Of a DNA stretch of 64,000 nucleotides, positions 47,601 to 59,772 are shown one piece after another. The stretch spans positions 186,001 to 250,000 of the forward strand of contig JAXBDG010000001.1 in NCBI GenBank assembly GCA_036320915.1. The letters are read 5' to 3'. How positions within the stretch are numbered: position 1 is the first letter of the stretch; every line of letters starts with the position of its first letter. The position numbers and the translations under genes are program-made. This stretch comes from Linnemannia elongata (lineage: Eukaryota > Mortierellomycota > Mortierellomycetes > Mortierellales > Mortierellaceae). The notes below the pieces were generated by a model that was not told the DNA's origin, did no database searches, and saw only the letters and a program-made list of their open reading frames with translations.

Positions 47601-49829
47601 TGTGTGTGTGTGCGTGTGTGTGTTGCGTGTCGTATGTGGTGGTGTGGTGCGTTGCGTGTGTGAATGTAGATATGTGAGAATGTGTATGAGCATGTGTGTG
47701 TGCTGTTGGTTGTTGGTGCTGGTGTTGCTGTTGTTGAGTTGTTTGTTGGTGTGCCCTTTTTACCACTCTGGGGATATGTGTGCTTGACCAACAACCAGCA
47801 AACCCCCCTCCCATCATCCCCAAAATACTTGGTCAGAGGTATGTTTAAACCAAAAAAATAAGAACCATAAAATACTCGCACAAAAACACTAAACAGTAAA
47901 CAGTAAAAACGGTCTTTCGGCCATCCGTCTGTCCATGGGGGAGGAAAAGGAGAGAGGGAAAAGAACAGAGACAAGGGACAGAAGCATAGGACGTGTCTGT
48001 GTGTGTGATGTCCATTTTCACACTCCAGGAACAAATTCGTCATAGACGAAGAAGCATAGAAGAAAGAAAGAAAAATAGTAAGGCTGCCTTTGTTCACTCT
48101 GAACGTATTAGACTGAAGTGGCGTTCTTCCCAAAGAGCATCTCTCCAAAAGAGGCACATATCACGACTCTTGGTTTGTGAGAGTGAGAGAGAGAGATGTG
48201 TGGTCAAGGTTGCAACTTCCTGTTCATTCCGGTTGTCCTGGTCGACCGTCGGTCTCTGTTGATGTTGTTCACAGACTTTACATGATAGCCCTCCTAATTA
48301 TTTTTTTTGCCCGATGCAAGGATGGGATAGGCAATGTGTCCTTGCGTTGATGTTGTTGATGTAGCTTCTCTCTGCACACTGTTTGTCCTTTCTCTCGTTC
48401 ACTTTTCTCTCTCCACTTTGCTCTCATGTCGCACACGGTTGTGCATTCATTCCCTCACGCCCACACATAACCATGTCATCGTTTTGTTTCTCGCTGCCCG
48501 TTTTGCTCTCTGACTCTATCTCTATCTCTTTCTCTCTCTTACTTTCTGTTTGTTTGTTTGTGTGTTTGTTTGTTTATGCTCTTTTCCGCCTGCCTGTCGG
48601 TCTGTTTTGTGATGATGATGGGCAGACAGAGTCTCCACCCCATCCGAGCGAGCCCTCTTCCATGGACCCCAAATGGCTCGATCTCGCTTTTTTCATTATT
48701 GATGGTTCTTTCTGTTCATTCTCGGATGATCCATCAATAATGAACAGAACAACAATGATGATCCATCAATTCAGGAACAATCACTCCAAACCGCTCAGGA
48801 ACCATCAGTCCAATCAGTCCCAGAAAACCCTCGATATTCTTCTTTGTCCCCCCAACTCAGTAGGCTTATGAAGGTGTGTGTGTGTGCCCTTTTTTGACCA
48901 CCCAGCATTATTATATCAACTCAATTCTTTTTTTTTTCTTTTTGACTTCCTTTCTCCCCGGAGTCTCCGACTCGTAGCATCTCCCTCCCCCTCTCCCTCC
49001 CCTTCTTTCAATTCGGCCTTGATTTCGACCTCCTCTCATTTTCTTTGTTCTTTTTCCCATTGTATCTCCAAGTCCCGGAGAGGAACAAGGAGGAGGAGGA
49101 GGGGTCAGTGGAGAGACAACCACTTACTCTCAACCCTTCTTTTCAACGCACTCACTCTCGAAAAGAAAATAAAAGAAAATGAATAAACTGATGGACCAAT
49201 AGCAACCACAAAAGAAGCCGAAATCATAAAATAAAAGAGCGATCCCCAATAAAAGGCTCGCTGTTCCTTCCCAACTATGTGCTCGTCGGCCTTTTTTTTT
49301 CTTTAACTTCATATTACTCTTCTTCTTCTTCACAGGGTGCGTGTCCTGTCAATCATCCATTGAATGAATTGCTCTTGTGTGTGGGGGAGGGGGAAGGGAG
49401 GGGGAGAGAAGAAAGGTCTCGCCTCATCAAAAGAAAGTGGATGGGGTGGAGTGAATAATAAAATAAAACAATGAAAAAAGGGACGAGGTGATTTATCAAA
49501 ATCGGCAAATGCCCTGTCGTTTTATCTTCTTGACATAGTTGTTGCTTACCTAGGGTCTCCAAGAGGTCAAAGTCCCTGAGGCCATATTGGGGCGTGGCCT
49601 CAAAGAAAGGACTCTTTGTTGGGCGGACAATCTGTCCCTGTGCATTGATGTAGGAGCCATCGTTGAAGAGGTCGTGTGGGTGGGTGCTGTTCTCCTGAGC
49701 GGCGAGACGGGCATATTTTTCCTGAAGGCGAAGTTGGTGTTCCTGAAACTGTTCTTGGCGCATAGCATCGTCGTAGGAGGAAGCCATGGCCATGCCGCCT
49801 GGCTCCATATTGGCGTGTCCGTTACTCAT
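44696..49829 (-). CDS. cAMP-dependent protein kinase catalytic subunit (PKA)
   Basis: Five exons (49829-49550, 46071-45903, 45769-45506, 45379-45106, 44899-44696) give 396 residues. A Gln/Met-rich N-terminus leads to [12 protein letters not shown], then [10 protein letters not shown] (Gly loop, from G94), YAMKVLKK (Lys116), [33 protein letters not shown] (activation-loop Thr) and the C-terminal FMNF hydrophobic motif. These are hallmarks of PKA: it phosphorylates RRxS/T sites when cAMP releases the regulatory subunit. The C-terminal FxxF ends exactly at the stop. The first intron splits the first Gly-loop codon and is about 3.48 kb (46072-49549), very long for a fungus, yet exon 1 ends exactly where the kinase homology continues. 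No nested gene is convincing in it. Confidence 0.95.
48692..48747. repeat. Inverted repeat with two competing hairpins inside the PKA intron
   Basis: TTCATTATTGATGG (48692-48705) is matched perfectly by its reverse complement at 48731-48744, with a 25-nt loop. A second pair, CTGTTCATT (48712-48720) and AATGAACAG (48739-48747), shares the right arm, so only one hairpin can form at a time. It lies within the giant first intron of the PKA gene. Confidence 0.8.
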
Positions 49830-52261
49830 GGGGAGGGGAGGGAATGGATATTATTAGGTGTATAGAATAGATATGCTGGAGAGTTCAGAAACTGGAGTAA
49901 AACAAGGAAGAGGAAGGGCGAGGGGGACGAGAAAAGGTGGAAGAGGAGGGTGGGGGTGTAGTTGAAGGTGGAGGTTGTGAAGATTTGTTTGTGTTTTCTA
50001 TGTTTGTTTTTTTGTTTGTTGTTGTGAGGGTGGTGTGATAGATAGATAGTGTGTGCGTGTGTGTGTGTGTATGTGTATGCGTGTGCGTGTGTGTGAGGTT
50101 GGGTAATGAGAGAGGGATAGAGTGTGTGGGGTGTGTGGCGGGAGAGTGTCGTCAATAATTGAATGCGGGGTTGTTGTTATTGTTGGCTGTTGTTGTTTGT
50201 GTGATGAGGATGGGCGAGAGGTGAGGGTATGGTTGTGAGTGAGGGAGTGAATGAGGATGGGATAGTGTGAGGAGCGAGGATAGAAGAAGAGAAAGTGAGA
50301 AGGAAAGAGGATGACGAGAAAGAAAAGAGGGAAGACTGAGGACGGAGAACGGGGAGTGGGTGTGAGTGAGTGAGTGAGTGAGTGAGCGAGTGAGTGATGT
50401 CGGAGGATGAAGATGAAAAAGGAAGAGAGAGTCGGAATGATTGATGAGAAAGAAAAGGAGAGAAAAAAGAGAGTCAGGGACAGAGTGAGTAAGAAAGAGA
50501 GAGAAAAAAATGAGAGAGCGAAAGTGAGAGAGAGAGAGGGAGAGAGAGAGGGAGAGAAAGAAAGGATCCCGTGGTTGAAGGGACGAGAAAGAAAAGAGAA
50601 AAAGAAGTCAACAAAAGTCAACAACAACAATAACAAATCAAATAACCTTGTTCACAGACAAGGGAGTAAGGAAAAGGGAGGGGTGGAAGGGAAAGGGAAA
50701 AGGAAATGGGAAGGAGAGAATCAGAAAGGACAAAGAAAAAAAGAAAGAAAGAGGACTAAAAGGGATGATGGAGGTGGTACTACAATACAACGATGAAAAA
50801 ATATCCATGTCCGCCATTGGATCGAAATGGATTATTCCCTTACAAATCGATCACAGTGGAGACACCATGGGTGGTCCCGACAGCTTTGCTCATCCTCCTC
50901 CATCGAACACTCATGCACATACTCAATTGGGGGGGGGGGGGGGGGTTATTCAGTGTACACACGCACTGAAAAAAATAACTATACAGCACATTGGGCATAA
51001 TTTGCCACCGCACCAGGTCTGCGTAAGGATGGATGTATGTAGCATTCCTTCCATCTTGCTTGCTTTCGGAGTTATACAGTTATACACCTGCATTGACACC
51101 AGAATCAGGCAACATTTCCCACTGTCACTTGGCCACCCGCTCGGATGCACCATGTCTCACGACTTTTCATCTGCCTCTGCAGATCCGATCCTCTATTTTA
51201 ATATAACGCCAGTTTAGATACCGTTCGCATGCTGCATCCAACCTGGGTTGATCGTTTGCCTTTAACTCTTCATCCCATAACGGATATATGGGTGGCATTT
51301 CATTGACCTACTGTGCAAAAATATGTACTCTATGACCCTTTGACCTGCCTTACCCCTGAATTTTTGGCGGCAATCTTTGATGTGTGCACTGTGTCCCCAC
51401 CTTCACTCACTTGCACTCACTCACTTCACTTTGCCAACAAATAGCTCACTTCATTTCATTCCATCCATTCAGTTCATATTCATACAACAGCATATCCCTT
51501 CCAAAAGTGAGCAAAAAAAAACAGATGCGGCTTTGACCCTCTCTCCCTCCTCTTTCCTTCCCTTCCCTTCCGTTCATATCATCCATTCGCGCGCGCTCTC
51601 CACTCTCAAAACACAAGACATCATGCGATCGATCAATGCCCTGTCTCTGTCGTTTTCCTCTCGCCCATCTTGTCCGTCCATCCATCGATGCATTGTTTCC
51701 CTTGTGTTTACAAAAATATCTCCAGATCAGGAAGTTTTTCCTCTTCTTTTTTGGACGCTCTCCAACAATAAAAACTGTGGTTTTTTTTTCTATTTTCAGT
51801 GCCTGCCAACCTCCTCGTCTGCCTGCGCCGTCTGTCCATAAGTCCGTCCACTCCCCCTTCTCCCCTAACCTACACCTGTGGGCGGGCAGGAGCCAGAGCA
51901 TCTACGCTAGAGTAAGCGTAGCATACATTTCAGCGCAATCCCAACACAAAAGAGAGAAAATGGCGGAGAGGGTAGGGAGAATGAGTGGTTATTATGGAAA
52001 AAGGGTGTCAGACGTGGACGAAAGGGTCTAAACTATCACACCACTTGGAAGAACATGAAGGAACAAGTTGACATTTTATTTTACAAACGTTTGGATTCAG
52101 CAACGTGGCACGGTAGAAGAAATGGCATTTTCTTTCAATGCCTGCAAACGGTAACGGTTAACACGGAGAAAGAGGTCCAAACTCGATCTAACAACTTATT
52201 TCTGGGCTTAATAGTGATACAACGTCCATTCGGTGGGGGTGGCAAAGGAACCGGCTCAGCC

Positions 52262-52310
<49 letters not shown>

Positions 52311-53561
52311 GAGAAAGAATTCTATCCATTAGATCCTTGCGAGTTCAAGCCTCCAAGACTGATGGCGATACCTATTTCATGATGCTTATTCATCAATTGG
52401 AACCAAAGTTGGTGGTGGCGGTAGTGGTAAGGCAGAGTATCTTTTTATTGCTTGGATATGGACGCAGCTATGGGTATGATATTGAAATGAGGATGCTAAG
52501 GTGATTGACAGGCCCCGGAAGGATAGAGCATCCGAAACCGTGTTTGTTTTTCACAACGCGAGACAAAAGTCAAGGGAGAATGTCTTTCTCATCTTGGGGA
52601 AGGAGAGAACATAGGAATGAAAGATAGCGACTGTGTTGAGGATGGATGACCTTTTTCATAGGGGGTTCTGATCAGACATTTTTCATCTATCCGTATTCTT
52701 TGTCAGTTGGTGTTCATGAGCTCGCGAAACAAGGGAGATCTCATTCTCATGCCTTTGATGATCAGGTGAGAAAACACTACCTCACAAGCGCGGCAAGGCA
52801 ACGCTCCTGCCAACTGTTAAGAAGGGAGAGACTGAGGAGGGTGGACATGTCAACCACCATCACTATCAAAGAGTAAACAAACTGCAAAAGGGGCTGCCTA
52901 TCATCATATCCCCACACTGCCAGATGATAGAGACAACTTGGTTTGAGAGGATCTTAAAAAAGAGTCTTCGAAAATAGTGTTCATCATTTGGTGGCACATG
53001 TGTCATGTCATGTCCCACAAAAATAGATTAACTACAGTATAGTAGGGTTCGAATTGGACGGATACCGGGGTGCCGGCGCTGGTTAACAACAATGGCCGGT
53101 GATTATCTTGATGGCGGTAATGGTAATGGTGATGGCCCTGGATTATGGATCATGGTCTCGTATGTCGAGCAGTAGCCACTGCAGCTTCTACAACGACACC
53201 TCTTTGTTGTCTTCTTCAATTAATATCCCTCTTTGTCCGCTCAACGTTCATGTCCTCTTCACTCAAAGCCTCTTCTCACCATTCCCATCTAGTCCTCCGC
53301 TCTCATATCAATCTCACTTCAAATCTTCCCTTGCCTCGTACTCTTTGTCACTATCCTCCTTCTCCTCTCTCTCTCACACACACACTCACACACTCACTGT
53401 CACATCCTTCCCTTCTCTCCACTCATTCACATTCACCCCTCACATTCACTCTCCTTTCTCCTTCTCCTCCTTCTCCTCTTTCAACAACCTTATATTCTTG
53501 ACGACCTAAACGCCCCAACGACAACAACAGCAGCAACGACAACACAATACTTTAACAGGCC
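49830..53561. other. 3.7-kb region without a recognisable gene
   Basis: The left 800 bp are GA/GT-rich on the plus strand (a CT/CA-rich leader for PKA on the minus strand), with GAGT repeats near 50362-50396. Further right lie a G17 run (50929-50945), an A tract of 45 (52265-52309) and, before the next gene, a CT/CACA-rich leader (about 53200-53555). Candidate frames at 51377, 51636, 52055 and 52646 lack family features. Nothing else is seen. Confidence 0.45.
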
Positions 53562-54966
53562 ATGTCCTCTGGCTTCCTCCCCCCACCCGACTACAAAACT
53601 CCACTATGGCCCTCTCTTTACTGGCCCGTCACCGACCCCCTCAATCATGGCTACTTCATGTACTACCCCAAAGGCAAGTCTCTCTTTCTCTTCTTGGGCT
53701 GCAACCCCCCCCCCAGCAAAGCCCTTCCTATGTATCAACGCCAAGCCCATCTCAGTAAACCCTCACCCACTCACACTGACCAACTATTTTTTTTTCTCTC
53801 TTGTTTCCATTTAGACATCTGGCAGTTTACCACCTACTGGACATTAATCTTCATCGTCAGCATCTACACCATGGCAGGATTCTGGGCGTTCATCGTCTTT
53901 AGCAGGAGGCGGTATAAATGGGCGATCCTTCTACCGGTCTTCTTTTTCGTCACGGGTGCCTTTATTGCCTTTCTGAGCGGGAGTCTAGTTGGTAAGGGAG
54001 AGCTAAACCTCCGCTTGCAGTGACCACTTGCACCCATCATGGACCATGGATCACGGATATCAGTTTCCGAAATGGAACGGGGAGTGATACAGAGAAAGAG
54101 GGAGAGGCAGGGAGAGACTGTAGACTTTTTAAGGAGGAGTATGAAGAGGCTGTTGGAACGATCTGGATTTGATTTTTTTTTTTCTGTCGATAAGGGAATG
54201 AGGAAAATAGAAGGAACGCAAAGGGAGAACCAGGATACCAGGATGGTTATTATCCTAACCGACAAAACGCCACACGTATTCGTATCGTTGCAAACTAGTT
54301 ATCGACGGAGAGATAACCCAGGATGCCACCTTACTCGTGGCAGATGAACACGAGATTTGAACATGAAGTCATCCCAAAAGAAATCACAGGGTGAACTGGC
54401 ACATGGTCAACACCTCACTAGAAGCATTCAACATACAAACAAAAACAACACCACCTTAGCGATAGGGAAAGTCCATAGGACCGGATAAATGATAAAGACG
54501 AGCGATAAGATCACAATGGCATGGATTCCAAAGGAGGACTAATTTTTTTTGACAAAAGGGGGATGGACAATGTCATCAAAAAAGAATTACAATTCTTATT
54601 TTTCTTGTCAATCGAATATACAAAGGGCAGGACGGCTTCGCTATCTCGGTCGACCTTCCAGGACACCAACCAGCCGTCAGAAATGGGAGGAAGGAGCTCG
54701 CTCTACGAGATACCATACCATGGATTTTCAGGAATCATTTGACTCTTTGATACAGTCAAAGATTGAGCGGTTACTCAGGGCAGCAACTAACCTTCCGCTT
54801 TTTGTTCTTTTCAACGTGCAATACAACTACAATAGGACTGGCGATAGCGGCGATCTACAATGCAGGAGCATACCGCATGTCTACATGGGTACCCATGCTA
54901 TGGGGACTCATTCAAGCTCTCGTTGTCATCATGGGATCCTACTCCACTGTCACCACCATCCTCTAA
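53562..54966 (+). CDS. TMEM170-like integral membrane protein
   Basis: Three exons (53562-53673, 53815-53991, 54836-54966) give 139 residues. The N-terminus (FLPPPDYKTPLWPSLYWPV) is followed by three hydrophobic segments (IFIVSIYTMAGFWAFIVF; LLPVFFFVTGAFIAFLSGSL; WVPMLWGLIQALVVIMGSYS). The DIWQFTTYW entry, Arg/Lys-rich loop and AAIYNAG turn match the small TMEM170 family, which in animals shapes ER sheets and the nuclear envelope. Length fits. Intron 1 uses a GC donor (GCAAGT at 53674); with the nearest GT donor the conserved frame is lost. Intron 2 is 844 bp. The family assignment is from pattern memory, without a search. Confidence 0.75.
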
Positions 54967-55165
54967 GCATTTCCACCGGGCCATTCATTCGTTTAATGAT
55001 GCTGTTCTTCCTTTATCTCAAGTGTAATCAACCCCTTGTACTATAACTCTTTTTTTCCTAGTCACCTTAATACAACACCTAATTCCTTCCTAACCTCACT
55101 CGTCTCTTCTCACACGCGCTCAAAGCAATAAAAAAACCCCTCTATAATTAATCATACGCGTTTGT

Positions 55166-56327
55166 CTAATCAGTTGAGGCTGGGACTGGAGGCTTATTGG
55201 CACAGATCAAGAGGTCCGTCTCGGGATGGTCCACATCCAAATGGCGCCACCATGGTCCGTGCATTGGCATCTTGGCTGGGTCCCAGGCCGGGTATTTGGT
55301 TCTGAGGATCTTCATGATCTCTTCAAAAATCACCTACATCATCATAAAAAGAACGAGCAAAGGATGGGGGGTGGGTATCGAGTCGTGTTAGAAAATATCT
55401 TGAGGAAAATCTGCGAACAGGGGACGAAAAATAATTAGAAAATGGAGCAAAAAAACGAAGGTAAAAACAAAAACTTACGTCGTTGCCAGCACCAGCGAGG
55501 TGCACCCCATCCTTCAAAAACTCCTCCAACGTCCGCTCCTCACCCTCGACTTTTTTCATCATAATCCCCCAAGTATCAACGACATCCACTTGGCATTCCT
55601 CCCCTTGACCATTCCTCTCCGAGTACTCCCTCCCAACACTCAAACACACTTCCGCATAAGCTTTAGTCACCTTCCAATCACGATTCATGCTCATCCCCCT
55701 TTGCTCACACTCCTTCTCCCAGGGTCCCTCATTCACGGGCGGTGGGCAGATGAGGATAATCTTTGTATGAGGCGAGTAAGTAGGTGATGTTGGGGAATGG
55801 ACCATATCGATGAGGGCCCGGAGGTTTTTTTCGTATCTTTCCAGAGGGGTATGTTGGGAGGATGGTGGGAGGCAAGAGTCGTTTGCGCCAAGGAATATGG
55901 TCATGAATTGGATCTTTGAATGTGTTGGCGTGGTGGCGAGAGGGAGGAGTTGGGGGAGGAGATGGAGAGCTTGTTTGGAAGTGTAACCTATTTTTGAAGG
56001 GAAGGGTGGTTGGAGGATGTGGTGTTAGATGGTGTATGGATCATTATTTTTTTGGATATGATATTGAGAGAAAAGAGGGGAGGTACCTGAGAAGCCGCGG
56101 TTGATGATATCCAGACGGCGTTGATAGGCGTTTGCGAGCTGTGCGGCCCACCCGCGGTCATTGATATCAAAAGCGAACTAGTGAAAAACACGGTATAGGA
56201 TTGAAGGCTGGTTAATATGATTGGATTATTGACAAAAAAGATGGAAAGATGAGGATGTGTATGTGCATACTTGGGTAATGGAGTCTCCGAAGAGGAGGAA
56301 GCTGTCGAATGAGGTGTATGCGATCAT
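55166..56327 (-). CDS. IAH1: GDSL/SGNH esterase, IAH1 type (isoamyl acetate hydrolase-like)
   Basis: Four exons (56327-about 56271, 56177-56087, 55987-55479, 55333-55166) give 274 residues. Block I is LLFGDSITQ with nucleophile S16. Next are FAFDINDRGWAAQLANAYQR and RLDIINRGFSGYTS (block II Gly), then TIFLGANDSC (block III Asn). The DGVHLAG block carries the catalytic Asp-x-x-His pair. This is the layout of the yeast Iah1 family, which hydrolyses short acetate esters in the cytosol; there is no signal peptide. The C-terminal exon (VIFEEIMKILRTKYPAW, then a Pro/His-rich tail) is typical. The gene is convergent with the TMEM170-like gene, with 199 bp between the stops. Confidence 0.9.
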
Positions 56328-56870
56328 TGATTTCGACTGAATGTGATGATCAAATCTAGATTAGAGGAGGAACAAGGGAAGCAGGTCTGGACTGTCTCAG
56401 ACCCTTAGCTTCGCTCACTTTATTCAACCGTGTCCCCTTCAGGCCCACCATCCACGCGAAAATAAAAAAAAATAAAAAAAAAAAATAAATAAGAAAAAGG
56501 CCTGTGCACCTTCAACCAACAACGAACAATGACGAACAAGTTGATCTACTATACCACTCCTTGCTTGCAACTTGCGATGAACCAAGCCAAATGAAGCATA
56601 GCTACCATCGTTTATTCTTCTTATCTCTCGCAAGGCAGTCATCAACTATCCTCTGGTGTCCTTGCATGAATGCAAGGTGGGAGGGTGCCAATTAACACCG
56701 TTCTTTTCCTGGTCGGGGAACGGTTTCGAACAGCCTTCATGAAAGCAACCAATAGCCACACAAGCGATTCAGAACTAGCCCTTCTTCACCTCCTTCTCCT
56801 CTCATATCTCCCTCTTGCATCCAAAACTCCAGAATCCAGCTTCCAGTGCATCAAAGCGAGAAATAAAGGC
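56328..56870. other. Spacer between two minus-strand genes
   Basis: This holds the IAH1 promoter and the 3' flank of the single-pass membrane protein gene. It includes A/T runs near 56462-56486. No coding frame is supported; the plus-strand frame at 56670-57296 is antisense to the next gene. Confidence 0.4.
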
Positions 56871-58034
56871 TCAACAACTGGGCTGATGATCGCCATCCGA
56901 GACCCAATGACTGTTCATCTCCTTCCGCGGTTCAACCACAGCCTCTCCTCCTTTACACCGATGCTGCTCGCCAGTGTTGGCCCCTCCTCCATTCCACAAC
57001 ACCGACCCCTGGGTCGGCTGTCCCAATGGCACTTGAGAAGGAATACCTGTCATACGATGATGCCCCCACAACGACACTGTACCTCCTCCCTCTCCGGTTC
57101 CCGAACGCTGGAAATATCGATTGTCCTGCTGTTGCTGCATCCGTCGACAGGCGACTTGCTCTTCCATGTTCTTGAGGAGATATATGATCACAGCAGGGAC
57201 AACGACCGCATAGAGGAGCTTGAGACCCAGACGCCATCGAGACCAAGGCGACCATGGGGCTCCGTTCTCGCCGTGTGCCCACGAGGTAGTGGATGAACGT
57301 CGGCGGTGTGTCAGATGAGAATTTTGCAGCAGGGAGGAGGTGGGAGATATGGAGGTGGGAGGGAGCGAGATGCGTCGCTTCTTGGACTTCTCTGCTGTTG
57401 CTGTTGCAGTTGCAGATTCTGTTGTGATCGGAGGAGCAGGCTGTTGCATATGCATATGTGGCTGATGCTGATGCTGATGCTGCAGATTTGTTGGATGTTG
57501 TGGCGTCAGGCGTTGAGAGGGCGACAGAGGGGTGATAGTGTTGTCTTGTTTGTTGTTTTGGGTGTTACTGTCATCATTGCCCATGTCATAGCTACTCATG
57601 CTGTTGTTGTCACTGTCGTCTTCGTTGGGCTGCTGCTGTTGTTGTTTCTGTTGGTCCAAAGGATCACAGCTGTTGTTGTTGTTATTGTTGTTGTTGTTGT
57701 TGCTGGCACTTCTTGTTAGGCGACTGGATCTGTTGTCTTGCATCATGGTCATCGTCGTCTCGGCCATATCGATATCCTGATGCAGCTCTTGCTCTTGTTC
57801 GTTATCGTGGCCTTGTTCTTCAATAAAGAAGGTCTTCTGGAGATGATGTAGGCGGTGTGGGTTCCCGGCCTTTGATGCAGAGGGATTGGGTGTGCGGAAG
57901 GTTGTGCTGGTATTCGTGTTAGAGGATGAGAAGGGAGAAGAGGAGGAAGGGGAGGAAGTTGTCATTGAGACGTTTTCGTTGGTATTTATGTCGTTATGGC
58001 TGTTTTGCATGAATTTATGTATCGACTGTCTCAT
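56871..58034 (-). CDS. Low-complexity protein with one transmembrane segment
   Basis: An intronless frame from ATG 58034 gives 387 residues. Residues 1-260 are disordered: Ser/Asn/Thr-rich, an Asn run (112-121), Gln and His runs. Basic sites KKRRISLPP (about 218-226) and HRRRSSTTS (about 243-251) match the PKA consensus RRxS. One hydrophobic helix, LGLKLLYAVVVPAVIIYLL (about 269-287), is followed by about 100 polar residues. No signal peptide is seen, so a tail-proximal single-pass anchor is likely. No family recognised. Frame length and consistent use of one strand support a real gene; overlapping antisense frames come from the repeats. Confidence 0.6.
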   Translation of the reverse strand: MRQSIHKFMQNSHNDINTNENVSMTTSSPSSSSPFSSSNTNTSTTFRTPNPSASKAGNPHRLHHLQKTFFIEEQGHDNEQEQELHQDIDMAETTMTMMQDNRSSRLTRSASNNNNNNNNNNSCDPLDQQKQQQQQPNEDDSDNNSMSSYDMGNDDSNTQNNKQDNTITPLSPSQRLTPQHPTNLQHQHQHQPHMHMQQPAPPITTESATATATAEKSKKRRISLPPTSISPTSSLLQNSHLTHRRRSSTTSWAHGENGAPWSPWSRWRLGLKLLYAVVVPAVIIYLLKNMEEQVACRRMQQQQDNRYFQRSGTGEGGGTVSLWGHHRMTGIPSQVPLGQPTQGSVLWNGGGANTGEQHRCKGGEAVVEPRKEMNSHWVSDGDHQPSC

Positions 58035-58845
58035 TCAGGAGAGGGAGGAACGAAGGGAAAGAGGAAGATAGAAGCTGAGACCTCTTTGGTTTTTGTTTTT
58101 ATATTTTTTCAATTCGTTGTTGTTGTTAGAGAGAGAGAGAGAGAGTGGACTTGAGTGAGGGGATGCAATCGAGTAAGGGAGAGAAAGAGAGTAAGAGAGT
58201 GAGAGTGGAATGAGTCGAGTGAATGGAGTTGAAATGGGATCTTCAAGGAGGAGGAAGTGAATGGAGAGAAGAGAAATGAAAAATGAAGAGAAAGAAAAGA
58301 TAAGGAACTTGGTGCTGTGGAGTGGAATCTTTATGTTTCTTCCCTTCAAAGATAGGTGGATTGTTGATTGGCCTTCTATTGTTTGGCCTTTGAACGTCAT
58401 CAGAAAGGTATGTCATGTTTTGCAACAAAGAGAGGGCGAATGCAAGGGCAAACCAACAAGCGTGCTTTCACCTACTAACATAGCTTGCTTTTTCTTGCTT
58501 CTTTAACCCTCTCTCTTTCTCTCTCTCCACACTACTGTTCCATCCTTTTTCCGGCAACGCAGTGCACAGGTAACAGACACAAAAAATCCTCCCCATTTTA
58601 GTGGCGTAATAACTAACTTGGTCTGACCACACGATCATCATCGTTCACCCGATCCAGACCCTGAACAACATCCCTTTCATCATCTCTTACTCACAACCCC
58701 CTTCTTTTGCACATACTCACACGCAATTTTTCATCTATCCATCTTTCAAGAACCATTTATTGCGCCAAACCAAACTGGAAATTATATAGACGGTGTGCAA
58801 GTCCTCCCACTTAGCACTAGTAACGGCTCTCTATACTCCAACCCA
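58035..58845. other. Upstream region of the single-pass protein gene
   Basis: The left 230 bp are GA-rich on the plus strand (a CT-rich leader for the minus-strand gene), with a GA repeat near 58129-58145. The rest is unremarkable CT/AT sequence. No coding frame is supported. Confidence 0.4.
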
Positions 58846-59448
58846 CTAATAGGCTGTGCGAAAGACTTTCCGCCCGATCGTCAGCGGCCCAAGGTCATAC
58901 CCCATAAAATATCGCCTTTCCTCTCCGTCACTAAAAGTAGAGGGGACCAACACCCATGGCTGCGGTTCCGAACCCGAGCCCGTTCGCGAACCGGGGCCAG
59001 AACCAGAGTCCTCCACCATACAAACCACATATGACTCAACTCATTTGCCACCAGTCAGTGCATTTACACCACCAAAGGTCTCCCGAGAGACTGTGTGGTG
59101 AACTAAGAGGTATTTTTTGATCAGCTTCCTGGAGAAAGATCTTGAGGCCACCTTTGTTGTTGCCCTTGTAGTTGTTATTGTTGGTGATGATGGTGTTAGT
59201 GGCGGGTCCGACAAAGATGATTACCCTGGAACGTTGGTTTTTATCTGCGTTCGGTCTGAGAGCGCTGATGTTGGTGTTGGGATCGGTGGTCAGGAACACG
59301 TTGTGTACGCTTTCTCGTGCAAGATAAGAAAAAGTATGCCCACTATCTGGCCCAATGATGGGGTGGTCGTAACTTTGACCATAGGTTGTCACAGACTTGG
59401 ATATTCCATATAGTATCGAATACCCAAAACTTTCTGTGTCTTGAGTTC
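58846..59448 (-). pseudogene. Decayed coding sequence of unknown family, right-hand fragment
   Basis: Reading leftward, a protein-like frame runs from about 59448 to 59130 (GYSILYGISKSVTTYG ... RVIIFVGPATNTIIT ... LKIFLQEADQK). At the A6 run near 59124 the coding-like reading shifts frame (YLLVHHTVSRETFGG), meets a TGA, then continues in that frame as EPQPWVLVPSTFSDGEERRY and GYDLGPLTIGRKVF to a TAG. One frameshift and one stop interrupt otherwise continuous, well-balanced coding composition, so this is best read as a pseudogene. A spliced gene with a misjudged intron is the alternative. There is no start codon in the fragment. Family not recognised. Confidence 0.4.
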
Positions 59449-59772
59449 CTCAGCAAGTAATGGCAGGAGGAGGAGGGAGCAGCGACCAAGGCTAGGCCTC
59501 AGACGTGAGCTAAATGTTATCCCTTAGGTTGTCAAGGATGCAAATTTGCATCTATTTTGCATTTTTTTTCGCCTCAACGACGTTTACATGAAAATAGGTT
59601 AGGAGAGGGACCCTAGTCATCTAACGAAAACGACGCAGCGTGCTTTTTTACGTAGTGTCGAGTGGTTTAACGGGTTGTTTCATTACCACTTCTTTGCCCG
59701 AAATCGATCTTTTTTCTTCCCCTATTCTCTCTCTTGACTCAATTGACTTACTCAACTTCGCCCAACCCATTC

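Noticed and set aside
47372..48157. 261-residue minus-strand frame in the PKA intron as a nested gene
   Set aside because: Composition is dominated by CA/GT repeats (Thr/His runs) and hydrophobic T-rich codons; no domain.
48383..48871. 162-residue plus-strand frame in the PKA intron
   Set aside because: Ser/Phe/Leu bias follows CT-rich DNA; includes the inverted repeat; no family feature.
52330..52360. B-box-like GAGTTCAAGCCTC suggesting a tRNA
   Set aside because: No A-box or cloverleaf can be formed; a 45-bp A tract lies directly upstream.
57306..57719. Cys/Val-rich plus-strand frame at 57306
   Set aside because: Antisense to Gln/Asn/His runs of the 387-residue gene; a composition artefact.
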